Part shown: positions 12,010 through 24,000 of the stretch, piece after piece
How positions within the stretch are numbered: the stretch's first letter is position 1
How the letters are laid out: the number at the start of each line of letters is the position of its first letter
Source of the DNA: Membranipora membranacea
Lineage: Eukaryota > Bryozoa > Gymnolaemata > Cheilostomatida > Membraniporidae
NCBI GenBank assembly: GCA_914767715.1
Contig: OU612071.1
Location: 17,480,948 to 17,544,947, forward strand
DNA length: 64,000 bases
Direction of reading: 5' to 3'
Position numbers and translations under genes: made by a program
The notes under the pieces: generated by a model
The model's input: the letters and a program-made list of their open reading frames with translations, nothing else
Told to the model about the DNA's origin: nothing
Database searches by the model: none

Positions 12010-15000
12010 CTACAAAACAAACCAGGAGTCTCAAAATTCCAAGGGGTATCAACCTGCAGCTGTTATGCCTCCCACCTGCCCTTGGGGAACGTTCTATGGT
12101 AAGATGCTGATTAAATTCAAACCCGGCATCAAAGCAGAAATGTCACCATAAACTATTTCATTTTGAAGAGCTCAACAATCATACAAACTAGAATGTTTTC
12201 AAGATGGTCACAAGTTATCTGAAATATTAAGAATTTTTGAAAATTATTTTTTCTATTTTGAAGTTGCCACTCAACCATATGCTTCAAGTCAGCATTGAAG
12301 GCAGTATGTAAGGAAATGATATCCAATGTCAAATGATCTAGTAGTATAAGGCCTTTATGGACGAAACAATCTGTTTTTGTTGCGCACTCTATGTAACCAT
12401 TCTCTCTGCTCTTTAGCTTCCATTTTTATGGCAGATATGGTGCACATAATGTCCCTGAGTGTTATGAGCATTCCATAAATATAAAAAAAGTTCTCTGTCA
12501 TTTCTGCTTCATAGGTTAATAGACAAAGAATGAGCGGAGAGATTAGCGAATGCCAGATTTGGAATCTCCATGCTCCATTACATCTATCTAAAACTTCAGC
12601 GGGTATAAGTAACATATACTAGAAGTGATTCAAATAGAGTATAAATTTTGAGTGAGGCAGAGATAATTCCGAATATCTCATGACGCCCATAGAGTTCAAT
12701 GATGATGATATTGATTTTGTAACCTGGCAACAATTAGGCTCTTAGCTTATCCGGTAGGACCCTTTGAAGTTTCTGGAAAAGCAAAAACCAACCGCTGTTC
12801 ATATCAAAGCTTTGTCATTGCAATGAACAAAAAAAGTAAAATTTTATTTCACAAGGACATTATTGAATGATGTAACCTAATTCAAAGTGCGAAAATTCAG
12901 GGTCTAGAAGGGTCCAGCTAGAGTATATTATCTCCCCTGTTACGGGTTAACACTAAAATGTCTTTTACTACGCTACCGTTGTCCAAGACTGTTTTTTGAT
13001 AATTTCTAGTGTTAAGTAGAACAGCCTTGTAACTATCCAAGGTAAGCCAGGGCTAGGCTTACTGATATACTGTTAGTGGATGATCATTTGAAGGTGAATC
13101 CGTGACAGGGAAGATAACATACTCTAGGGCTTCTAGACCCTGGATTCTCGCACTTTAAATTAGGTTATATCATTCAATAATGGCCTTGTGCGAAAAATTT
13201 TACTTTTTTTGTTCATTGCAATGACAAAGCTTTGATATGGACAGTGGTTGTTTTTTGCTTCCCTAAGCTCTATATACTGTATACAGTAATTATATATTGT
13301 AACTACAGCCTATTGAAAAAGGAAGAGCTTATTTTGTGTAAGTTGTGAGATCAGTTTGTGGTTTGATGACTTTCTTACAAATATCGACTTACCAGCTTGC
13401 CACTCTACTCTGGTTGTCCTCTCAGATTCTGGTGGTAGATATGGTTTGGTAATAGACTCAGGATGATTCTCTGTTCTCATTTTCACCCCAGGATACAAGT
13501 ATAACTTCCTTCCATGTGTGAATGTGTTCATTGTTACAGGAATCTGCCCAAACTGATTATTTTCTTGACCAGCGTCAAGAGCTTCAAGAGCTTCAAGAGT
13601 ACATCTGATACTCTCTGCTCGTACTTGCTCCTGGATCTGGGATAATAAACAACATCACATAAGCAGAAATATTGAATGAATATACTGAAAGTTTTTTCAC
13701 CAAATGGTTGGCATTACCAAAACATATTTCATCATAGAAACAGTAAGATGGAGCCTTTTTTGTCATACCTGACAAGTCTCCCTTTTTGGTAGGGAGCCTC
13801 CCAGCTTTTAGGTGTATTTTCTACCTCCTCCCTATCTCCCTTTTTCCTTCCTTTTTTCAGCTTCCTTCACCCAGAAGACTTTTTAAGCTTCTCGTTGCAA
13901 GAAAAACTATGTTTTCCTACCCCAACAGTACATATACCTATATATAATTGTCTATTAACATACTATCTCTCCTCTTTCGGATAAAGTGCAACAATATAAT
14001 TTGTAAAATCAGGTAAAATTACGCATTTCATAATATGAACGCTCTAGTTTTGGCTTTAAATAAATGACAAGGGCCGAATTACACCCCCTCCCCCACTGCG
14101 GGATGCGCAGAGTGGTACTTCGGGTCGGGAGTTCGTCCGCCGACACCTCCTGATTTCTTGGTCTACCAACTTGTCATGTATGGTTTTTGTATTTGTCTCA
14201 TATTCTTGTGAACAACACACAGTGAGTTTTGTCATACTCACAACTTCGCCTATACTGACGAGGTCTTTACGTCCAGCTAGTTTGTAAAATGCTGAGACCA
14301 GAATCCTGATGAACAGAGAGCCTCTACGCCGATGTCTGAATGATTTGTGCCCTAAAATATCGTTGGCATGTAAAATGATAATCTATATTCTACTCTGAAT
14401 TATTAACTTTTAGCATTGGATCGGTCATCTTCAAAATGTATGAATCCAAGACTTGAAGCAAATTTATACGGAAAGTCAATTACTTGGTTATGATTTCACA
14501 CATCCTTATGAATTACCTGAGCAAAAATTATAAGCAAAGCATCCAAACGGTGTCATTTGTTGTGTTGGGATAGTGCCAGATGGTGCTATTCTTTGGAGGA
14601 GCAGAAGACATGAACTAGTAAATCCAAACTCAGCTGACCTTGAATTACATTACTCATAAGGTATGTGCCGACAATCTAAATATTGAAATGTAAAATTCAC
14701 TTTCCAATGTATTGATGATAACCAAAGCTCAATCTCAGTCAGATTTTATATTGATAAGCACTGACCCTCAAAGCTCGGTTTCATCACCAATATGTCATCT
14801 ATATTGAGATGCGCTTCGGCTGCTCCATGTCCTATTATTTTCTCTTCAGTTTCCATCAACTGTGACTGAGGCAGATCGTGAATTGGTAATGCTTCTCCAC
14901 CTGCTAAATATTGATAATTTATAAATAAAAATTTCTTGTGGTTGTGATATTGGAAGTATATATCGTCCTTTAATAACTGCGTTTTAGAGGTAATGTCTAC

Positions 15001-18000
15001 ACACATGCCCAGATAAGGTCAGTTAACACTTTGGGGTTACCATGATACAGTAATATCTAGTAATAACAACATATCATTTTAAAATATTGAGAATTAAATT
15101 ATGTATGTCAGTGTGTATAGTTCACTCACCTGTTGGTTCTCCAGCAGGAACGTTGGTGTGCTGAGGAGATGGTGTAGCCACACCAGAATTCGTTTGGTGA
15201 GACATTGTCATAGCTGTGTTGTTCATGTCTTGATTAGGAGTTAGGACCTGTGTAGCAGAGTTCTCTCCAAGTTCATGCTCCCTGGATACTGTTTGCTCTG
15301 CTGGTGGTTTAGTGTCTATCTCTGTTGTGTGAGACTCATATTGACAATGGCATTGGTCAGTAGGTGGAAATACACTTATGTCATAACCAGCCCCATCGAT
15401 TGGATATTGTCTGAGTTGTCTGTTACCAACATCAAGCCGCTCTCTGTCACCTGAAGCATTAAAAAATAACCAAAAATTAGGATAGAACGAAAGACGAACG
15501 ACGACATTAAAAGGAATACCATTCAGTGTACGCAGAACAAGACTGACTAGATCAACAATTTGATGGAAGTGATTTCCTGTGCCGAACATTTGGAAATAGC
15601 TAACATTTGAAACATCAGCTGTTAAGGTAGCACTCGGTAGTACTTGGTAGTACTAGCTCTGATTATACATGAAACATACATTTGAGAACATCATTAGGCA
15701 TGTGTACATAGACAAAAAATCAAATATGACTACAAATATACACTTGGCATGGAAACACCATATTGTCTCCATGTGTTTTGCACATTATCAAAGTTCACAG
15801 ATAACGTGAGATGGCCAGTCAAACAGTCTAAGCAGCATACATTATTCTGTTGTCAATCAGTTATATGTAGCAGGGAACCTTAATGCTTCATATTGGATTA
15901 GGAAGACATTTTTAATGAAGGAAGGAAACTACCCCAGACTATCAATACAGATTTTTCTGTTTCCAAATCCAACCAATACTGTAATGAAATCGTTTGACAG
16001 TGTTCCTTAGAGCAATTATTACTCTAAATCTTCAATCAGTCTCATATCGCAAATGGTTAAAATTTAGGTTATTTAGCTTTTCCGTGCGGCTGCTGCCGCT
16101 GCTGTCATCGCCCCAGTGACTAACTTCCAAAAATGAACTATTCTCATGACTTCATAGATAGTATAAACACACAGATTTGGGATAACTCTGCAAGAGAACA
16201 CAATTAAGCTTCTCAGCAACTCACTTCCACTGCATGATTGCAAAATGACTAGCTTCGGTTTTCCAGCCATTGCAGGAAAACTTGTTGATGATAAGAGACG
16301 CTTGTAGATGTCTAACAATTGGATATCTTTTCCATCACAACCAGCTATCGTGCCATTACCTCCATGACTCATGATAACAAGTGCAAACATGCCCAGTGAT
16401 CTGTGAATGGACTCTGTTGTGTGCTCATCAACTAGTTGTGTCTCTTCATGGATTGCTTCCACAATTTCCTGCAAAGTACAACACTGTTTGGAAACACTAA
16501 TCTCATATTATTAGCTGTCACTGCTACAACATTACATATTTTCCCCTAGTCGAATCATAGTAATCATGTAAACAGGATTTAAGAGTTTGTGACAGATATT
16601 ATATTTCATACCTTTGATGTCCAGTCTCTATCAGCGCTTCTATCACTGATGACAAAACCAAATCTCTGAAACATTCTACTGAGATTTGCGTAATCGTGTT
16701 TTGAGCCTTTTCTCCATCTCAACTGAAAGCCATTTGATAACTGAGTCTTTTGCCAAGCATGTGCTCTGTTGTTGATAATAAGCACCCTTCCTCGTGTTGC
16801 TGACATTCTATACTCCTACATTGAAGCAAGATTTTTTAAACAGTAATTTTTCTGTTGAATGTTGATCTTAAAAAGTGAAAAGAGCCTTCCAATCTTTTTG
16901 AGAGTAAGAAAGAACATCAAAAATTCAGACACTAGTCACTCCAAAGTCAATTAGAATCCAAGAAAGTTCAGAATAATGGTGACTAAAAGTAGTAAGGTAA
17001 AATCACCTTTTCAACTGTATACTCAAACTGAAATACTGTTTGAGGCTGTGGATCAGTAGTGATGTTTTCCCAACACTCATGGTGCGCTGACATAATATCA
17101 TCTCCTTCTGTTGGCTTGTATTTTCTCACATATGACAGGAGATGTTTCTGATCATCCTCGTCCAGGTTCTCGCCTATTAACATGCAATATTAAATACTCT
17201 ATATGCCAGTGTAGAATGATCACTTGCAGGTGCACAATAGTGCAGCTCCAAGTTGCTCTCATAGATGAATACTTTGGATTCAAACATTTTAAGCAACTTC
17301 AATTAGTTAGAACTGATGAGCTTAATCTCACTTACAGGGATGAATCAGAGGTTGAGGTATCGAGTTGAAATGATCTGGTTGTTGACTGCGCATGCTTCTC
17401 CTTCCAACAGGATTTAAGTAATCCGGGTTCACATGTATGTACGGATGGAGCTGGTTCAGAAGTCTGCAATGAGCACATGGCACTTCATAAGTGATCTGTG
17501 CTGCTTTCCATAATCGCTTTACCTCTTCCCTTAGCTGTGCAACTGATTCCAAAAGGATTCTCCAGCATTCCTCAACATTCTCCACATCTCCTTCAACCTT
17601 CAGGATGACCCTCTGATCTTCAACTTCATGGCATAGATGAGCATGAATTGGCTTCAACCCCTCAATTTTTGCAGATGAACCATCGCCGTATGTGTAAACT
17701 TGGACTGCTGAATGCATTGCCATTTGCTTCACATGAGTAGCAAAAGCAACAGTTAGCTGGTCATATGTGTATCTTGGGACTGAGAGTCCAACAAAGAGCA
17801 TATTGACTTGCAGACCGATATCACTTGTTGCAATTGAGGAACTTCGAGGAGGCATAAAAAATGGTACTGAATAACTATTTATGCCATTTTCTACTGTTGG
17901 GCCAAAAACGAGCTTGAACTTCCTCAAAAGATGCACTGCTATTTTAGAAGGAATCGGAAGATCGATCTCTCGTTCTGGTGAAAGAAGACGATGCAGGTTG

Positions 18001-21000
18001 CGCTCTGTGATGATACCCCTGGACCATGTGCCATTCCATAAGATATCACTAGCTTGGTGATTAAAAAGTGTGCTGATCACCTCAGTAACTCTTGACATGT
18101 TGTGATAGATTTCATCCTCAAAATCTTCGCACCTTCTTTGCTCCTCGTTTCTCCCAGGGTACCATAAAATGTCCCCACTCCGCTTCATGTATTTGAGAAT
18201 CACATCTAACCTGACTGAATGGTCGAGTTCATGGTAATGTAGTATTGGTTTCTTTGATTCACGGTACATCTTGATTTCAGTCATCCAGTTTTCGGGAATC
18301 GATGCAACATGAGATTCCAGCCTCTTGTACAAACAATTCTCTAGGCCAGAGAAAACACTCTCATAACTTGATGCTGAGTATCCTATTTCATGAATGTCTT
18401 CAGTGGCGAATAGCGGTGAGTCAGGGTCTGAGAAAATGTCAATATCAGTTCCAACGCCAACATCTGTGATGAGTTCTCTTTTGAGGTCCTCTATCGTTTG
18501 GAGAAGACTTTTCCGTAATGTTTTTAAGTTCTCCTTCTCTTTTTCAGAATCTTGATACTCATCCCTGTGCGTGAGGACTAAAATAGGACTACCAAGCTTT
18601 GTGCAACTAAGATACAGGTGCGCTATCCAGTCAAACACGATTCTTCTTGTTGCTTCACGGCGTCCAAACTTGTTTGCCTCATTCTCAAAGTCTTTGATAT
18701 TGACTACCACCACAGGTATGCAGTTATCTCTAAAAGTCATTTGGTATGCATACTGGTATACCTCGTGTCCGCCAAAATCGATAGCATTCACTGAGAGGGG
18801 ATCATTTCCTTCACATCCTACCGAAATTTCAACAAAATCAAACACCCTGGTTGTTTGATCGTCAGTCGCTGCTGCTGTCCTATCAGTTTTTGATAATTCT
18901 TTCTTCGCAATACTTTTGATCATACTGGATTTCCCAGCCATACTCCGTCCGATGAAGGCCAATGTGGAAACTATTAACTCTTCTGCTCCTAATGCCAGAT
19001 CAGAGTAGTACTGTTTTATCTCAGTAATTCCACCTTGACATATTGTATACGGGGGCTCAACAATGTCTATGCAGTTGGTACAGTCCAGCGTTTTGAGAGG
19101 TGAGTTGTTAAGACAACGATTTAGCCTTTTCAGCGTTCTGTTTCCTTGAAGATGTAAGCATTCGAGCTTTGGAAGGTCGTTTATCCAAGAGGGAATCTCT
19201 GTCATGTTGTTTTTTACCAAACTAAGGGTTTCGAGATTTCGCAGACACTGTAACCTGAAAGAAATACCATGGTCAGGACAAGTTGAATTTGTAAGGTGTG
19301 CTACATCAATATTTTCTTGATTAAGTCATAGCAAGCTTGTAAAAACTATCAAACAGCCAAAGTTACTGCCCTGTCGAAGCATGCATGTAGCATGATGATG
19401 TGAAATAATAGTTAATTACTTTAGGTATTTGGTATCTCAATTCAGATACCTGATGAGAAGGTATCTGAGGCAGGGTGGCAGTTGATAATATTACCAAGCT
19501 TTTGCAAATAGCTGTAGTTGTCTTAACATGGGGAGGGAAATCAAGTCTTAAGTAGTTTTCAAAAGAAGAATATTAGATGTTTTTGTACGTCCGAACGGTG
19601 AAGTAGGTGTTTGATGTCATCGAGAAGAGTACGATAAAGTAGGATGTCTGTCTCTCTGTCTAATATTTGTTCAAATCAAGGTGCTGCATGAACCATGTCA
19701 TGCTGTTCTCTCTGTTGTCTTTTTTCCTGCTGGCCAGCCTCGCTGCTCAAAAAATTATACAGTTTGAAGGAGGTAAGTTGTGGTAATTCCAACAAATTTC
19801 AGCTGTCCTGTGTTTGTGAGCTGTTTGTAGGCAAAGGAATTCACCTCTTCAGTTGTGTTGGTGAAAGTCCACCTGATGAATCCAGGAGTTCTGTTACTAC
19901 CAATGGTAGTATTAGTGCTGGGTTTTTTCCTTTCAATTAGGAGACCTCACTTAATCCAATGCATTTTTGTTGATTTTATTTGTCTATAGCATGGGTGGGC
20001 AACCTTTTCTTGAAAAAGGCCACATTTTACGCTGGCTCAACTCAAATGGCCGAAACATATCTTTCAGGGATAACATTGGAACTAGAGTAATAATTTTGGC
20101 ACCTCCTATTTTGTAAATACTAGAACAGATTTGTGTAAAGACTGCAGTATTTTACGAGAACCATCAACTCAGCAGAAATATCGGTTTATCTAATCTTCTG
20201 GAGTTATGTGACGTCGTTTTACCTCATGATTTGATTTTGTACGTGTCTGTATCCCTGTGTTTCATGTGTATGACAAAGGGCAGGGTGGGTGTGGGAGGGG
20301 CGCTGTAGCGCCCGCCCACTCGGTTTAAGTGTAAGAAATTTGATTATCGACAGTTGTGATGGAGAAGGAAGTAATTCGTGCAGCGAATTTTTTTTTTTGA
20401 AATGTTTGATTAATAAAAGGTTGATTAAAATTGGATGTCATATCCCACGCCACATCCCGAAGCATGGGCAACGAAACATTATTTTGCCCGAATGGCAAGG
20501 CCGCAATGTCTGCGCCAGTTTGCTCTTTGTTTGCAGGCAGGCCGGAGCACACCTGGGGGCAAACCAAACCCCAGTAGTCGATAGACTGCAGTGGGATTCG
20601 AACCCACGACTTCATCACTTACGTGTTGAAGGCCCGGCGCTCCAACCAACTGAGTTACCTCCCACTCCTACTACTAGCACCTACACTTACAGCGCCCCTC
20701 TCTTGCAAGGGGGGAAACCTTTCGCAAATGGTTGTGTGAAATGAAAGGCAATATGGAACATTGTAATTTTAGCATCTAAAGGTCACTGTTTTGTGTTATT
20801 TCGAAAAAAAAAAACTTGAGAAAGTCGTTGGCACCAGTACCACAGTATTAATGATTTTGTTTAGAGTGGCTGGGAAGCTTTGCTACATGCATAATACAGA
20901 ATGGCAACTATTATGAAATATCTTATACTTACAGAGCGCTATGCATACTTGGTTCTCCACATAACGAAAGAGGAATGATAACTGATATGTAATAACTTTT

Positions 21001-24000
21001 ATAGGCATAAGGCTGCAATTAGGCCGCAAAATATTACCCATTAGGCTGCACTGGCAAAAAGGCCGCAGGTTGCCCACGGCTGGTCTATAGGATAATTGTA
21101 TAATGTGCTCTGAAATTATGTGGAGCAGGGTGACCCTCCTTGCTGTCTGTTGAGCATCACCTGTTAGCTCACCCTGACAACTACCCTTGGCCGATAGCTG
21201 CCTTGAATAGAATATTTAACACTGGTAGCACTCTCCTTTTAGATTGGTAGAAACCTTTTCATTGTTTACTTTGTCACAATATGCTCTGAAGATGTCCATG
21301 ATGAAAGACTCTGTTTGTCTACCTGCATCTAGGTTTTTGCTAATGTCAGCTGCGAGCAGTACTAACTGCTTCTTATCTTATCTGTATTTAGTGGAGTTTG
21401 TGCTTGGAAGGAAAGTGCTCTCTAGATTTCAGCATAGTCCGTTGTGAGCCTGGTAGCCCAACCTGTTCAGAATTTACCCACTTTTATTTAGGGATCATAC
21501 CCATTACCCACACCACGTTCTCAGAAATTTTTGATGTTAGATAGATATTGGGGAATTTCCATTCATTTCCATTCCTGCATTAGAGCAAGAATTGGTCTTT
21601 TTTATAATGATATAGCTAGGATTCAAAAAGTGAAAGAATACTGAAGACAATGTAAACCTTGTATTTTTATTTGCACAAGACGGGAAAACATTTTCAACTT
21701 TTTTCTGTTTATAGGGTGCAGTGGGCCAAACCACATGACCATTTTGGCCGTAATGGCCAAATTTCTAGATCAAGTGTGCTGGTCATCCTTGCAATACCTA
21801 TGTGAATAAAGCTTTGCTGTGGAGATGCCAGCAGTCTCTCAGTACTCTCGGGACACATGGTCGGGGCCAGCAGCTTGCAGAGGGCTATTGCTTCAGCTAT
21901 TTTAGTATGTTTGATACATGCTTTGGAAAAGACAAAAACAAATTGCATGTTGTGGGTTGGAGCTCTTTCTTTGGAGTAGATGATATGTTTGTGTTCATCT
22001 CTTAATGTAAGCGTATTTGAGATTATGTTTGATCTTCAATGTTTAACGTAGCCAAACGTACAAATGTAACAAAGTGCCTAGATCTGACTTCCTTAGTTTC
22101 CTTGTCTTCAGTGAATAGGTTGCCACATATTTTGCTCCCTTTAGCCAATAGAAGATCATTATGGTACTTTCAGGAATGTACCTTAACACTTTGACGATGC
22201 CGAACGTTTGGTAAATGAGGTATAATGCATCAGATGTCAATTTGGTGACAATAATGGGTTTGATACCGCAACGGTCAAGTACTGTGCAAATGCTCTACCA
22301 ATTGCTCTAATAGAACAAGTGATGATAGTAAGCTTTAGCAATAAATGGAGATGGAGATGGAGGCCAGCCCAAAGCCTACTGTCAAGAAAATACAATAATA
22401 ACCTATGGCCTGCCATTGGTTTTTCACTCCAACCAATCAGAGCCAACAAATAGGCTAACAAATAGGTAAACCATGTGCTGGTTCTGTTTGGCCAATGCAA
22501 GGTCATTATGTTCCTTTCTGGAAATTGCTTCATCGACCGTGTCATTTCCTACCTTTTGATGAATATGAGATTATGCACAAGGTGAAAGTTTGGTGTTCTG
22601 AGTGGGTGTTCTGAGTGGGTTGTGAGCAACAACTTAATCAATAAACGGATCAAGGCCAGTCAAAAGGTACTTTCAGGACAGCACCATATAACCTGGCATT
22701 GGCTATCTTACAGGACACAACCAATTAGAGCCAACCATATGTTGTGGTTATTGAATCATGATTTTTCCTGGATAGGAGTTTGGGAGTGAATGGTTTCTTC
22801 TTTCATCTTTTAAACTTCATTTGATCTTGCTATCTCAATTTTTGGCGATGTCTGTCAGCTTTTCGTAGATCGAGGTATTCATGACTGGTCCCCTCACTTG
22901 GGAAGAAAACATTCATGGCTCCTCATAGAAGGGTTTGACCTTGGTCTGAAATTAGTCTGGTGTTGGTATGATCCCTTTACCAGGTAACCTAGATTTTGAT
23001 ATGCTCCCACACAGCCATATCGCACCAGTAGAAAGCAGATTACCCAAAGTGCTAGGATTCTTTTTGTTGGTTTCACAGCAGTCTCGAAGTAGGCTATGCC
23101 ATACTCTCTTACACCCATGATCACCTAAGTCCTGCCCACTTGGTTAAGTACATTGGTAGCTTGGGGCTTGGATTGCTCCGTATTCTGTGGACCCACTTAC
23201 CTTAAAAAGCAGTGGGAGGGTGGGTTAGAGACAGGGCTGTATTCTTCCATTTTTAACTACTCCAGCCAATTTAGGACTGCAATCAATAGGCGATATGCGG
23301 CCAACAACCCTGTCCGTCCGTTCGATTTTTGACACCATGAAATATGGATTTTTGTGCAATCTGAGTAAACTTTTAGGCACATCAAGACAAAGACATAATA
23401 ATGTGAACCAGATAATTTCAGAAATTTTATTGTTATTCAAAAGACTAAGTCAAAACTGGTAAATATCTAGAGAATAAGCATAGTCAACTGATTGGCAAAA
23501 TATGGATAGCACCATAAAATAAATCCTGTTTGCTTCCTAGCTTAATACTGAGTAAAAATACTCAAGAGGGGAGAAAAGTAAAGCACAAAACGCGCGCAAA
23601 GTCTATCCAAATGCTTGGCTAAATATGGTAACTATAGTGATACTTAAACATTTGAGCCAAAGTTGTTTTACCCATACTTCAAACTGCCGATTTTAATAGA
23701 TAATCCCATGAAATGGACGGCGAGGCTTTTCTGAGTTATAAAATTGTCAAAATATTAAAGTTCTAATAATGAGTAAAAGCTAAGTTTAGCTTATAATGCT
23801 GCTAGAATTTGCATTACAAGTAATTATGTTATAGAATAATAATTTGATCTAGACACAAAAAATCTGGTTGAGTTACTTGACTTCCCTGACTTTGTTTTCT
23901 ATTTCTATTTTAAACTATCTATTTCTAATTCTTATTCTTTTTTGTCAATTGTGAAATAAAAATCTAAATTTTTATTTTTTCCAGTCATAACTGCTGCCAA

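Noticed and set aside
13593-13775. Separate small minus-strand protein
   Set aside because: It is an intronic extension overlapping the acceptor of the caspase p10 exon 13636-13393 in another frame.
14056-14241. Unspliced end of the caspase after 14242
   Set aside because: Reading through the donor gives a tail unrelated to caspases, while splicing to 13636 restores the canonical QIPVTM...KLYLYPG end.
16225-16815. Metacaspase or bacterial-type peptidase C14
   Set aside because: The RKGSxxD substrate-Arg segment, the QSCSG site and a separate p10 with a GSLFI segment fit animal caspases.
18571-18858. Plus-strand open frame opposite the Roc domain
   Set aside because: It is the antisense shadow of the conserved GTPase-coding exon.
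20580-20665. tRNA gene on the minus strand
   Set aside because: A- and B-box-like segments are present, but the acceptor stem does not pair and it sits inside a transposon. A SINE is more likely.
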